From DATKNA01 sp963755755 (lineage in GTDB: Bacteria > Actinomycetota > Actinomycetes > Actinomycetales > Kineosporiaceae): a stretch of DNA of 64,000 bases. The stretch covers positions 1 through 64,000 of the forward strand of contig CAVWLJ010000010.1 of NCBI GenBank assembly GCA_963755755.1. Reading direction: 5' to 3'. The notes below the pieces were generated by a model. The model was given only the letters and a program-made list of their open reading frames with translations, was not told the DNA's origin and made no database searches. Within the stretch, counting starts at the first letter, position 1. Each line of letters begins with the position of its first letter. Below, piece after piece: positions 18,002 to 27,509 of this stretch. Made by a program: the position numbers and the translations under genes.

Positions 18002-18520
18002 ATGACAGGACGGGGCGAAACGGGCGCGGAAGCGTCCCCGGCAGGAGCGTCCGTGGCCGAGGCGGGTGCCAGTCTGCTGCGTGGGAGCGCGCTGCCCGCC
18101 GCGGCTGCCGGCGTGCTCGGCACGGCCGTCAGTGCGGTCTGGGGGCTGCACGCGGCTGTCGCGTTCGCCGTGGGGGCGTTGCTCGCCGGTGCCGCGCTGG
18201 CCGTCGGCCCGCTGCTGCTCCGTGCCTCCCGAAATGCGTCCCCGCCTGCCGTGACGGCGTTCGCCGTGCTCGGTTACGCAGGCGTGGTCGTGGTGCTCGG
18301 CGTCGCCTTCCTGGTGCTGGCCCCGGTCGGCTGGCTCTCCACCGACCACCTCGCGGCGGCGCTCGTCGCGGTCACCGTGGCCGGGCTCGCCGGGCAGATA
18401 CGGGCCGTGACACGGCTGCGGGTGCTGGCCTTCGGCAGCGCACCGGAGTCGCAGGTGACGGGCGATCCGGCCCCGGGGAGCGGCGACGCACCGCAGTCAT
18501 CGCAGCAGACCACCCGCTGA
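18002..18520 (+). CDS. Hypothetical membrane protein at the head of the atp operon (Rv1303-like position)
   Basis: A 172-residue protein with four likely membrane segments (PAAAAGVLGTAVSAVW, VAFAVGALLAGAALAVGPLL, AVLGYAGVVVVLGVAFLVL, LAAALVAVTVAGLAG) between polar ends. ATG 18002 has a strong GGAGGAGG just upstream. Position between wecA and the ATP synthase genes is the same as Rv1303, a predicted ATP synthase protein I-like factor. By position and topology it probably helps c-ring assembly or ion supply, but no diagnostic motif is visible and this is inference. It is followed after 12 bp by a second AtpI-like gene with its own -10 box. Confidence 0.7.
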   Translation: MTGRGETGAEASPAGASVAEAGASLLRGSALPAAAAGVLGTAVSAVWGLHAAVAFAVGALLAGAALAVGPLLLRASRNASPPAVTAFAVLGYAGVVVVLGVAFLVLAPVGWLSTDHLAAALVAVTVAGLAGQIRAVTRLRVLAFGSAPESQVTGDPAPGSGDAPQSSQQTTR

Positions 18521-18526
18521 TAGTCT
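18521..18526 (+). promoter_or_regulatory. -10 hexamer TAGTCT, leaderless start of the AtpZ-like gene
   Basis: TAGTCT is directly behind the stop of the preceding gene and exactly 6 nt before GTG 18533. It may be a second, CRP-independent promoter for the ATP synthase genes. Confidence 0.5.
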
Positions 18527-18532
18527 GAGCGA

Positions 18533-18787
18533 GTGGACGACGACGCCCACCGATCCGCCGGCCCTTCGCCGTCAGCTGTCGGGGAAGGTGAGGCGTGGAC
18601 CGTCCTCGCGTACCTGATCTCCGGGCCGCTCCTCTACGGAGGCCTGGGCTGGCTGGCCGATCGATGGCTGGGGACGTCGCCGTGGCTCGTTCTCGTAGGC
18701 ATCGTCGGGGGCATGGTCCTGGCTGTGTATTTGGTGTGGGTCCGGTACGGTGCGCCTGACCGACGCCCGCCCTCGGCGTCCTCGTGA
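18533..18787 (+). CDS. AtpZ/AtpI-type small membrane protein
   Basis: An 84-residue protein with two membrane helices: VLAYLISGPLLYGGLGWLAD, and WLVLVGIVGGMVLAVYLVW after a short loop. The spacing, the GxxxGGxGWxxDR loop between helices and the place before atpB fit the AtpZ/AtpI family. Those proteins assist F-type ATP synthase assembly or magnesium/calcium supply. GTG 18533 follows a -10 hexamer at 6 nt. A 37 bp gap containing AAGGAGA leads to atpB. Confidence 0.75.
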   Translation: MDDDAHRSAGPSPSAVGEGEAWTVLAYLISGPLLYGGLGWLADRWLGTSPWLVLVGIVGGMVLAVYLVWVRYGAPDRRPPSASS

Positions 18788-18824
18788 TGGACGAGACGCC
18801 GGTCACAGTCAGTAAGGAGACCTC

Positions 18825-19613
18825 GTGAGCGCGCTGCTCGCCGCCGCCTCCGACGGGTACGAGGCCCCCAGCACCGGCATCTTCTGGCAACCCCTCTTCG
18901 GGCACGGCCAGTGGACGGTCACGCGGTCCATGGCCCTCATGCTGATCTCGATCATCGTTCTCGGCGCGTGGCTGCTGATCTCCACTCGGCGCCGCGCGGT
19001 CGTCCCCGGTCGCAACCAGTTCTTCACCGAGCAGGTCTACGGCCTCGTCCGGAACTCCATCGCGCGCGACATCATCGGCAGCCGGGAATTCCTCAAGTAC
19101 CTGCCGATGCTCTTCACGATGTTCGTGATCATCCTGTTGAACAACCTGTACGGCGTGATCCCGTTCTTCCAGTTCCCGACGATGAGCCGGATCGGCTTCC
19201 CGATCGCGCTGACGCTCGTGGTCTACGTCGTCTACCACACGGTCGGCATCCGGCGGATGGGGCTCGGCGGCTACTTCAAGCACATGATCCCGCCGGGCGT
19301 GCCGGGCTGGGTGCTCGTCATCCTGTTCCCGCTCGAACTCCTGACCTACTTCTTCACCCGGCCGGTCACGCTCGCGCTGCGGCTCTTCGGCAACATGTTC
19401 GCCGGCCACCTGCTGCTGGTCCTGTTCGTGACGGGCGGCGAGTACCTGATCCTGCATTCCGGTGTGCTCTTGTACATCCCGGTCGGGATCTTCTCCTACA
19501 TCATGGCCTTCGTCATGACGCTCTTCGAGATCCTCGTCGAGTTCCTGCAGGCCTACATCTTCGTCCTGCTGGCGGCGCTGTACATCGCCGGTTCACTCGC
19601 GGACGAGCACTGA
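18825..19613 (+). CDS. atpB: ATP synthase F0 subunit a
   Basis: The stator membrane subunit holding the proton half-channels. It is 262 residues with five to six helices. The essential arginine is in TLALRLFGNMFAGHLLL, and the helix FIMAFVMTLFEILVEFLQAYIF-type end carries the conserved acidic and Gln residues. GTG 18825 has AAGGAGA about 7 nt upstream. A long 181 bp spacer with a hairpin separates it from atpE, unlike the tight spacing elsewhere in the operon. Confidence 0.97.
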   Translation: MSALLAAASDGYEAPSTGIFWQPLFGHGQWTVTRSMALMLISIIVLGAWLLISTRRRAVVPGRNQFFTEQVYGLVRNSIARDIIGSREFLKYLPMLFTMFVIILLNNLYGVIPFFQFPTMSRIGFPIALTLVVYVVYHTVGIRRMGLGGYFKHMIPPGVPGWVLVILFPLELLTYFFTRPVTLALRLFGNMFAGHLLLVLFVTGGEYLILHSGVLLYIPVGIFSYIMAFVMTLFEILVEFLQAYIFVLLAALYIAGSLADEH

Positions 19614-19617
19614 CCCG

Positions 19618-19639
19618 CCCGGCCGTCCGAACGGCCGGG
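19618..19639 (+). terminator. Hairpin in the atpB-atpE spacer
   Basis: CCCGGCCGT, loop CCGA, ACGGCCGGG: a perfect 9-bp stem 4 nt behind the atpB stop. It is likely an mRNA processing or stabilising element that favours high atpE expression, or a partial terminator. The rest of the 19640-19794 spacer is unstructured by eye and ends in AAGGAAAGGGAACG before atpE. Confidence 0.5.
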
Positions 19640-19794
19640 AAGCACCACCCGCAGCACGCTCGACGAGCACCCGCAGCAGACCGGTACCACCCTGCAAGCC
19701 TGCAAGCTCCCGCGTCCGGCACCCGCCGCGCCGGGACTCCACCACCGCCCCGGCACCGCCGTGGCGACGGTCCAAGGAAAGGGAACGAGTCACC

Positions 19795-20001
19795 GTGACC
19801 GGAAACATCGCGATCCTCGGCTACGGCCTCTCGGCCATCGGCCCCGGCGTCGGCGTCGGGCTCATCTTCGCCGCCTACATCAACGGCGTCGCCCGCCAGC
19901 CGGAGGCCCGCGGCCTGCTGCAGCCGATCGCCTTCCTCGGCTTCGCCCTCGCCGAGGCGCTGGCCATCTTCGGTCTCGCCCTCGCGTTCGTCTTCCGCTG
20001 A
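19795..20001 (+). CDS. atpE: ATP synthase F0 subunit c
   Basis: The rotor-ring proteolipid, 68 residues, two helices joined by the polar loop ARQPEARG (RQPE signature). The proton-binding carboxylate is E54 in GFALAEALAIFG. The residues around it lack the Na+-binding Gln/Ser-Thr pattern, so it should be proton-coupled. GTG 19795 follows an AAGGGAACGAG purine run. As the target of diarylquinolines in mycobacteria, this helix is of note, but drug response cannot be read from it alone. Confidence 0.96.
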   Translation: MTGNIAILGYGLSAIGPGVGVGLIFAAYINGVARQPEARGLLQPIAFLGFALAEALAIFGLALAFVFR

Positions 20002-20035
20002 TCCGCGCCGACACGCATCAAGGCAGGGAGTGCCC

Positions 20036-20638
20036 ATGAGCGCCGTACCAGCCGTCCTGCGGGCAGCCGAGCAGGACCCGAACCAGTACCCGATCCTGCC
20101 CGAGTGGGGCGAGCTCATCTTCGGGCTCGTCACGTTCGCGATCCTCTACTTCGTCGTCGCGCGCTACGTCGTCCCGCGGCTGGAGCAGATCTTCGCCGAG
20201 CGGACGGCGGCGATCGAGGGCGGCATCGCCAAGGCCGAGCAGGCCCAGGCCGAGGCTGCCGCGGCGCTCGAGGAGTACCAGCGCGAGCTGCAGGGCGCCC
20301 GGGCCGAGGCGGCCCGGATCCGCGAGGACGCCCGTGCGGAGGCGGCGCAGATCGGCGCCGAGCTGCGCCAGCGCGCTCAGGAGGACGCCGCGCGCATCAC
20401 CGCCGGCGCTCAGCAGCAGATCGACGCCGAGCGCCAGCAGGCGCTGGTCCAGCTGCGCGCCGAGGTCGGCCGGCTCGCCGTCGACCTCGCGTCCCGGGTC
20501 GTGCAGGAGTCGCTCACCGACGACGCGCGGCAGCAGCGCGTCGTCGACCGGTTCCTCGCCGACCTCGAGAGCGAGGGCGGCGCCGGTGACGGCGCCCGGG
20601 CCGGAGCTCGCCGGTACGTGCCGGGCCAGGACTCCTGA
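20036..20638 (+). CDS. atpF: ATP synthase F0 subunit b
   Basis: Peripheral stalk subunit. An N-terminal membrane helix (LIFGLVTFAILYFVVARYVV) is followed by a long charged coiled coil rich in Ala, Glu, Gln and Arg. ATG 20036 is preferred over GTG 20030 because GGGAG (20026-20030) then lies 5 nt upstream; the product is 200 residues. Its stop overlaps the atpH start (TGATG), coupling the two stalk subunits. Confidence 0.95.
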   Translation: MSAVPAVLRAAEQDPNQYPILPEWGELIFGLVTFAILYFVVARYVVPRLEQIFAERTAAIEGGIAKAEQAQAEAAAALEEYQRELQGARAEAARIREDARAEAAQIGAELRQRAQEDAARITAGAQQQIDAERQQALVQLRAEVGRLAVDLASRVVQESLTDDARQQRVVDRFLADLESEGGAGDGARAGARRYVPGQDS

Positions 20639-21450
20639 TGCGCGGGGTCAGCCAGGAGTCCTTCGCGGACGGTCGGGAGCGGCTGGAGACGCTCCTGGCC
20701 AGCGGCGGGACGGACGCCGCCGCGCTCGGCGACGCGCTCTTCGGGATCACCGACGTCCTGGCGGCCAACCCCGGCCTGCGCCGTGCCCTGACCGACCCCG
20801 CCCGCGACGGCCAGGCGAAGGCCGCTCTGGTCGAGCGGCTCTTCGGCGGCAGGCTCCCCGGGGACGCGATCGACGTCGTCGCCGGCGTGGCACGCTCCCG
20901 CTGGTCGGCGTCCGGCGACATCACGGACGCCGTCGAGTCCTACGCCGTCACCTGCGTCCTGGCAGCGGCGGACGAGGGCGGCCGGCTCGACAACCTCGAG
21001 GACGAGCTGTTCCGGTTCGCCCGGATGGTCGAGGGCGACCAAGGCCTGCGCGACGCGTTCTCGTACCGGACGACCGGCCCTGACCGCAAGGCTGCGCTCG
21101 TCCGGCGGCTCCTCGACGGGCGGGCCGCCCCGGAGACGGTGCGGCTGGCCGTGCAGGCCGCGGCGTACCCGCGGGGGCTCCGCACCGAGCAGGTGCTCGA
21201 GCAGCTCGTGCAGGCGGCAGCGGAGCGGCGGCAGCAGGTCGTGGCGCAGGTCGTGGCGGCCACTCCGCTCACCACCGAGCAGCGCGCCCGGCTCGAGACG
21301 GCGCTGCGCCGTCGCTACGGCCGCGTCCGGCTCAACGTCGACGTCGATCCCGCCGTCCTCGGCGGTATGCGCGTCCAGATCGGCAGCGAGCTCGTCGACG
21401 GCACAGTTGCGGCCCGGCTGGAGGAAGCGCGGCGCCGGCTCGCCGGTTGA
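20638..21450 (+). CDS. atpH: ATP synthase F1 subunit delta
   Basis: Connects the b stalk to the top of the F1 head. It is 270 residues, longer than the E. coli protein (177) as usual in actinobacteria, where mycobacteria even fuse it to a b-like segment. Here it is not fused. The conserved C-terminal strand-helix region is present (RARLETALRRRYGRVRLNVDVDPAVLGGMRVQIG). ATG 20638 overlaps the atpF stop by one base. Confidence 0.94.
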   Translation: MRGVSQESFADGRERLETLLASGGTDAAALGDALFGITDVLAANPGLRRALTDPARDGQAKAALVERLFGGRLPGDAIDVVAGVARSRWSASGDITDAVESYAVTCVLAAADEGGRLDNLEDELFRFARMVEGDQGLRDAFSYRTTGPDRKAALVRRLLDGRAAPETVRLAVQAAAYPRGLRTEQVLEQLVQAAAERRQQVVAQVVAATPLTTEQRARLETALRRRYGRVRLNVDVDPAVLGGMRVQIGSELVDGTVAARLEEARRRLAG

Positions 21451-21526
21451 CACCTGTAGACGACGACGGACAAACGCCACGAAGACGACACCGACCGAGA
21501 AGACACAGAGAGCAGGGACCCCCACC

Positions 21527-23170
21527 ATGGCGGAGCTCACGATCCGTCCCGAGGAGATCCGGGACGCCCTGGACGCCTTCGTCCAGTCCTACGACCCCGG
21601 CACGGCCTCCCGCGAGGAGATCGGGCGCGTCAGCGAGGCCGGCGACGGCATCGCCCGCGTGGAGGGCCTGCCCGGCGTCATGGCCAACGAGCTGCTGCGC
21701 TTCGAGGACGGCACGCTCGGCCTGGCGCTGAACCTCGACGTCCGGGAGATCGGCGTCGTCATCCTCGGCGAGTTCAGCGGCGTCGAGGAGGGCCAGGAGG
21801 TCCGCCGCACCGGCGAGATCCTCTCGGTGCCGGTCGGCGACGCCTTCCTCGGGCGGGTCGTCGACCCGCTCGGCAACCCGATCGACGGCCTCGGCGACAT
21901 CCAGGCCGAGGCCCGGCGCGCGCTCGAGCTCCAGGCGCCCACCGTCGTCCAGCGGCAGAGCGTCAAGGAACCGCTGATGACGGGCATCAAGGCGATCGAC
22001 TCGATGACGCCGATCGGCCGCGGCCAGCGCCAGCTCATCATCGGCGACCGGCAGACCGGCAAGTCCGCGATCGCCATCGACACGATCATCAACCAGAAGG
22101 CCAACTGGGCGTCGGGCGACCCCACGCTGCAGGTCCGCTGCATCTACGTCGCCATCGGCCAGAAGGGCTCGACGATCTCCGGCGTCCGGGCGGCGCTGGA
22201 GGAGAACGGCGCCATGGAGTACACGACGATCGTCGCGGCTCCGGCGTCCGACCCCGCCGGCTTCAAGTACCTGGCTCCGTACACCGGCTCGGCCCTCGGG
22301 CAGCACTGGATGTACGCGGGCAAGCACGTCCTCATCGTCTTCGACGACCTCTCGAAGCAGGCCGACGCCTACCGCGCGGTCTCGCTGCTGCTGCGCCGCC
22401 CGCCGGGCCGCGAGGCGTACCCCGGCGACGTCTTCTACCTGCACAGCCGGCTGCTCGAGCGCTGCGCCAAGCTCAGCGACGAGATGGGCGGCGGCTCGAT
22501 GACCGGCCTGCCGTTCGTCGAGACCCGCGGCAACGACGTCTCCGCCTACATCCCGACGAACGTCATCTCGATCACCGACGGCCAGATCTTCCTCGAGTCC
22601 GACCTCTTCAACGCGAACGTCCGGCCCGCGATCAACGTCGGCATCTCCGTCTCCCGGGTCGGCGGCTCCGCGCAGACCAAGGCGATGCGCAAGGTCTCCG
22701 GCTCACTGCGGGTGGACCTGGCGCAGTACCGCGCGCTGGAGGCGTTCGCCATGTTCGCCTCCGACCTCGACCCCGCCTCCCGGGCCCAGCTGGCCCGCGG
22801 CTCGCGGCTGGTGGAACTGCTCAAGCAGCGGCAGTACACGCCGTACCCGATGGAGGAGCAGGTCATCTCCATCTTCGCGGGCACCAGCGGCCTGATCGAC
22901 GACCTCCCGGTCGAGGACGTCCGGCGGTTCGAGAGCGAGCTCCTGGAGCACCTGCGGCGCGAGGGCGACATCCTCGCCACGATCCGGGAGACCCGGGAGT
23001 TCGGCGAGGACACGGAGAAGTCCGTGCGTGCCGCCATCGAGGAGTTCAAGCGCAACTTCGTCGGCGGCGGGTCGTCCTCGCCGTCCGTCGCGCCCGGGCA
23101 CGAGTCGGCCGAGCCGATGGACGCCGAGGACGTGGACCAGGAGCGCATCGTCCGCCAGAAGCGCGGCTGA
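21527..23170 (+). CDS. atpA: ATP synthase F1 subunit alpha
   Basis: The non-catalytic nucleotide-binding subunit of the F1 hexamer, 547 residues. The N-terminal beta-barrel contains VARVEGLPGVMANELLRFED-type residues. Walker A is GDRQTGKSA, and Walker B lies in HVLIVFDDLSKQA. The VIT-signature ISVSRVGGSAQ is near the C-terminal helical domain. ATG 21527 is chosen because the conserved MAELTIRPEEI start fits the family; in-frame codons upstream to 21407 lie over the end of atpH and are not conserved. A 76 bp spacer precedes it. Confidence 0.97.
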   Translation: MAELTIRPEEIRDALDAFVQSYDPGTASREEIGRVSEAGDGIARVEGLPGVMANELLRFEDGTLGLALNLDVREIGVVILGEFSGVEEGQEVRRTGEILSVPVGDAFLGRVVDPLGNPIDGLGDIQAEARRALELQAPTVVQRQSVKEPLMTGIKAIDSMTPIGRGQRQLIIGDRQTGKSAIAIDTIINQKANWASGDPTLQVRCIYVAIGQKGSTISGVRAALEENGAMEYTTIVAAPASDPAGFKYLAPYTGSALGQHWMYAGKHVLIVFDDLSKQADAYRAVSLLLRRPPGREAYPGDVFYLHSRLLERCAKLSDEMGGGSMTGLPFVETRGNDVSAYIPTNVISITDGQIFLESDLFNANVRPAINVGISVSRVGGSAQTKAMRKVSGSLRVDLAQYRALEAFAMFASDLDPASRAQLARGSRLVELLKQRQYTPYPMEEQVISIFAGTSGLIDDLPVEDVRRFESELLEHLRREGDILATIRETREFGEDTEKSVRAAIEEFKRNFVGGGSSSPSVAPGHESAEPMDAEDVDQERIVRQKRG

Positions 23171-23171
23171 C

Positions 23172-24080
23172 GTGGCCGGTCAGCTGCGGGAGTACCGCAA
23201 CCGCATCCGCGCCGTGAAGTCGACGCAGAAGATCACGAAGGCGTTCGAGCTCATCGCGGCCTCGCGCATGATCAAGGCGCAGCAGCGGACGCGGGCGTCC
23301 ACGCCCTACGCCAACGCGATCACCCGCGCCGTGTCCGCCGTCGCCACGTACTCCAACGAGGACCATCCGCTGACCAGCGAGAAGCCCAACGTGGACCGGG
23401 CGGCGATGCTGCTCGTCACGTCCGACCGCGGGCTGGCGGGGGCGTACTCCTCCAACGTGCTGCGCGCCGGCGAGCGCCTGGCGGAGAAGCTGCGGAGCGA
23501 GGGCAAGACCGTCGTCCCGTACCTCGCAGGCCGCAAGGGCGTGTCGTACTACCGGTTCCGGCGGCGCGACATCGCCGAGCAATGGGTCGGGTTCTCGGAC
23601 GCGCCGCAGTTCGAGAACGCCAAGGAGATCGCCGAGACGCTCATCGACGCCTTCCTCCGGGACACCTCGGACGGCGGCGTCGACGAGATCCACATCGTCT
23701 ACACCCGCTTCGTCAACACCGTGACGCAGGAGCCGGAGGTCGTCCGGCTGCTCCCGTTGGAGATCGTCGAGGGCGAGGAGGAGCCGGCGCCGGACGACGT
23801 CCTGCCGCTGTACGAGTTCGAACCGAACGCCGCCGCCGTGCTCGACGCCCTGCTGCCGCGGTACGTCGAGTCCCGGGTGTTCAACGCCCTGCTCATGTCG
23901 GCGGCCAGCGAGCTCGCCTCGCGGCAGCGCGCCATGAAGTCGGCGTCCGACAACGCCGACGAGCTGATCGGGCGCTACACCCGGCTGGCGAACAACGCCC
24001 GCCAGTCGGAGATCACTCAGGAGATCAGCGAGATCGTCGGTGGTGCCAACGCCCTGGCGGACGCCGGGGCCTCATCATGA
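23172..24080 (+). CDS. atpG: ATP synthase F1 subunit gamma
   Basis: The central rotor shaft, 302 residues. The N-terminal helix REYRNRIRAVKSTQKITKAF and the C-terminal helix SELASRQRAMKSASDNADELI are the antiparallel coiled coil that turns inside alpha3beta3. An actinobacterial insertion rich in acidic residues (EGEEEPAPDDVLPLYEFEP) is present; in mycobacteria a gamma loop of this sort helps suppress ATP hydrolysis. GTG 23172 is one base after the atpA stop. Confidence 0.96.
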   Translation: MAGQLREYRNRIRAVKSTQKITKAFELIAASRMIKAQQRTRASTPYANAITRAVSAVATYSNEDHPLTSEKPNVDRAAMLLVTSDRGLAGAYSSNVLRAGERLAEKLRSEGKTVVPYLAGRKGVSYYRFRRRDIAEQWVGFSDAPQFENAKEIAETLIDAFLRDTSDGGVDEIHIVYTRFVNTVTQEPEVVRLLPLEIVEGEEEPAPDDVLPLYEFEPNAAAVLDALLPRYVESRVFNALLMSAASELASRQRAMKSASDNADELIGRYTRLANNARQSEITQEISEIVGGANALADAGASS

Positions 24081-24123
24081 CGGGCCTGACCGGCCGGATG
24101 ACGCACGAAGGAGGAAGAGACGG

Positions 24124-25584
<1,461 letters not shown>

Positions 25585-25603
25585 GCCGTTCGGCGGCTCT
25601 CCG

Positions 25604-25638
25604 ACCGCCCGGGCGCTCGCTGTGGGCGCCCGGGCGGT
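25604..25638 (+). terminator. 13-bp hairpin between atpD and atpC
   Basis: ACCGCCCGGGCGC, loop TCGCTGTGG, GCGCCCGGGCGGT, perfect complement. Placed 20 nt after the atpD stop inside an otherwise co-directional operon. It probably attenuates atpC or protects the upstream mRNA. The remaining 25639-25789 spacer holds only the atpC ribosome binding site GGGAGG. Confidence 0.7.
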
Positions 25639-25789
25639 TCTCGTCACCATCCGTCCGTGATCGGGGGGAGCAGGGCGTGCATCGGACCGGTATCCTGCAC
25701 TCCTGACCCGGTCGATCCCGCACCTCCGCCCCGCGGAGGGGTAGAGCCACATCCACCGGGCCGCAGGGCCCTGCCAAGGGAGGTAGCGC

Positions 25790-26065
25790 GTGCCACTGGA
25801 CGTCACCCTGGTCTCCGCCGACCGCAAGGTGTGGTCGGGCGAGGCCAGCCGCGTCATCGCGCGGACGGTCGACGGCGACATCGGCATCCTGGGCGGTCAC
25901 GAGCCCCTGCTGGCCCTGCTCGCCAGCGGCGAGATCAGGATCACCCCGTCCTCGGGTGAGGACGTCGTGGCCACGCTCGACGGCGGCTTCATGTCCGTCG
26001 AGCACGACCGCGTCACCGTGGTCTCCGACTCCGCCGCTCTCGCCTCCGGGTCGACGGCGCGCTGA
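25790..26065 (+). CDS. atpC: ATP synthase F1 subunit epsilon, without the C-terminal helical domain
   Basis: A 91-residue protein containing the whole N-terminal beta-sandwich of epsilon (PLDVTLVSADRKVWSGEA to GGFMSVEHDRVTVVSDSA). It has none of the two C-terminal helices that make up residues 90-135 in typical bacteria. Those helices act as the ratchet that inhibits ATP hydrolysis. The next gene begins 16 bp later, so the missing part is not hidden by a simple frameshift. GTG 25790 has GGGAGG about 6 nt upstream. Short epsilon proteins occur in some lineages; here inhibition would have to come from elsewhere, such as the gamma insert. Confidence 0.93.
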   Translation: MPLDVTLVSADRKVWSGEASRVIARTVDGDIGILGGHEPLLALLASGEIRITPSSGEDVVATLDGGFMSVEHDRVTVVSDSAALASGSTAR

Positions 26066-26081
26066 CGGCGGGGGGCCGGCG

Positions 26082-26525
26082 ATGGGGGAGTTCCTGCTGC
26101 CGCTCGCCGTGCTCGCCACGCTCGTCACCGTGCTCGTCGGCCTCTGGGCCGTCGTCCTGGCCCGCCGGCTGGTGCTCGCCCGCGGGGTCGGGACCTTCGA
26201 CTGTTCCCTGCGGCGCACCGGTCGCCGCGGCCGCCGCGGATGGGTGCTCGGGGTCGCCCGCTACGAGGCCGACCGGCTCGACTGGTTCCAGGTGCTCACC
26301 GTGAGCCCGCGCCCCACCCGGTCGCTCGCGCGCGAGCGCCTCGCGATCCTGGACCGGCACGATCCGGACGAGATCACCTCCTACGCCGTCCTGCCCGGCT
26401 GGGTCGTCGTTCTCTGCGCGTACGGCACCTCGACGCTGGAGCTCGCGATGAGCGAGGCCGCGTACAACGGGCTCGCCGCCTGGCTCGAGTCGGCTCCGCC
26501 GGGCCGCACCGCGCAGATCGCCTGA
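26082..26525 (+). CDS. DUF2550-family membrane-anchored protein
   Basis: 147 residues: one N-terminal membrane helix (LLPLAVLATLVTVLVGLWAVVLA) then a soluble domain with GTFDCSLR and GWVLGVARYEADRLDWFQVLTVSPRP. This is the DUF2550 protein that follows atpC in many actinobacteria (Rv1312 in M. tuberculosis). Function is unknown. Start ATG 26082 is 16 bp behind atpC, so it is probably part of the atp operon. The soluble part would lie in the cytoplasm if the N terminus is outside. Confidence 0.85.
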   Translation: MGEFLLPLAVLATLVTVLVGLWAVVLARRLVLARGVGTFDCSLRRTGRRGRRGWVLGVARYEADRLDWFQVLTVSPRPTRSLARERLAILDRHDPDEITSYAVLPGWVVVLCAYGTSTLELAMSEAAYNGLAAWLESAPPGRTAQIA

Positions 26526-26594
26526 CCTCCCCGTCGCGCCCGTCCGCGTCGTGCGCCTCGGCGAACGACCGTCGACGCCGCCCCCGCCCGGCGC

Positions 26595-26600
26595 TACCGT
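26595..26600 (+). promoter_or_regulatory. -10 hexamer TACCGT, leaderless start of the XRE gene
   Basis: TACCGT, exactly 6 nt before ATG 26607; separates the regulator from the atp operon transcript. Confidence 0.5.
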
Positions 26601-26606
26601 CCGGTC

Positions 26607-26930
26607 ATGGGAGACGTGCTGCCGATGCCCCGCCGCCGCGACCTCGCCGCCCCGGACCCCGAGCCGGAGCCGCTGTGGCGGGAGGCGCTGGGCCGGCAGC
26701 TGCGCGCGGAGCGTTCCGCGCGCGGCGAGCGCATCGCGGACGTCGCCCGCCGGGCCGGCGTCTCGCCGCAGTACCTCTCGGAGGTGGAGCGCGGCCGGAA
26801 GGACCCGTCGTCGGAGATCCTCTCCGCGCTCGCCGGTGCCGTCGACCTGCCCGTGCGTGAGCTCACCCGGCGGGCCGGCGTCCACCTGGGCGCCGGCTCC
26901 GGCCCCGTGCTCCTCTCACTCGCTGCGTGA
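26607..26930 (+). CDS. XRE-family regulator, ClgR/PopR-like
   Basis: A 107-residue protein with one helix-turn-helix at about 33-85 (LRAERSARGERIADVARRAGVSPQYLSEVERG). The recognition helix SPQYLSEVERGRKDPSSEIL closely resembles ClgR and PopR, XRE activators of clp protease genes in Corynebacterium and Streptomyces. Its 3' end overlaps the convergent clpP gene by 15 bp. The adjacency plus this recognition helix suggests it controls the neighbouring clpP pair, possibly as a proteolysis-sensitive activator. The C terminus ends in SLAA, and an AA end is how ClpP-dependent degradation of ClgR-type proteins is often signalled. The link is inference. Confidence 0.75.
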   Translation: MGDVLPMPRRRDLAAPDPEPEPLWREALGRQLRAERSARGERIADVARRAGVSPQYLSEVERGRKDPSSEILSALAGAVDLPVRELTRRAGVHLGAGSGPVLLSLAA

Positions 26931-27509
26931 GGTGAGCACCGTGTCGACGACGCCGTAGTCGACGGCGGCCTGCGCGGGGAGCACGAGCTCCCGGTCGGTG
27001 TCGCGGCGCACCTGGTCGGGGGTCCGGCCGGTGTGCCGGGCGAGGATGTGCTCCTGCAGGGAGCGCACCCGCTCGACGTCGTCCGCCTCGAGGATGAGAT
27101 CCGGGATGGCGCCGCGGCCCTGCGCCGCCGGCGCGTGGATGACCACCCGCGCGTGCGGGAGGATCGACCGGTACCCGGAGGCCCCGCCGGCGAGGAGGAC
27201 CGCCGCCGACGCGACCGCCTGGCCGACGCACGTGGTCTCGACCCGCGCCCGGACGAACTGCATGGCGTCGTAGATCGCCAGCGTGGCCGGGATCTCCCCG
27301 CCCACCGAGTTGATGTAGAGCGCGATCGGCTTGTCCGGGTCGTCGTTCTCCAGGTGGAGGAACTGGGCGATGACGGCGTTCGCCACCCCGTCGTCGATCC
27401 CCGTGCCCAGGTAGACGATGCGATCGGCCAGCAGACGGCTGTAGACGTCGACCGTGCGCTCGCCCGACGACGTCCTGGTGGTCACGTAGGGGATCGTGTA
27501 ACCGCTCAT
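26916..27509 (-). CDS. ClpP-family protein with displaced catalytic serine
   Basis: A 197-residue ClpP homologue, second in a two-gene operon. The fold is complete (YINSVGGEIPATLAIYDAM, LPHARVVIHAP, then ADDVERVRSLQEHILARHTGR). At the active site the family pattern G-x-A-x-S is replaced by GQAVAS. Aligned without gaps to its operon partner, position 5 after G is Ala100 and the serine is one residue later (Ser101). The His (H125) and a candidate Asp (DTDRE) remain. It is therefore either a non-catalytic ring subunit or one with a shifted nucleophile. ATG 27509 has AGGAG 6 nt upstream and overlaps the upstream clpP by 4 bp. Confidence 0.85.
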   Translation of the reverse strand: MSGYTIPYVTTRTSSGERTVDVYSRLLADRIVYLGTGIDDGVANAVIAQFLHLENDDPDKPIALYINSVGGEIPATLAIYDAMQFVRARVETTCVGQAVASAAVLLAGGASGYRSILPHARVVIHAPAAQGRGAIPDLILEADDVERVRSLQEHILARHTGRTPDQVRRDTDRELVLPAQAAVDYGVVDTVLTSRSE

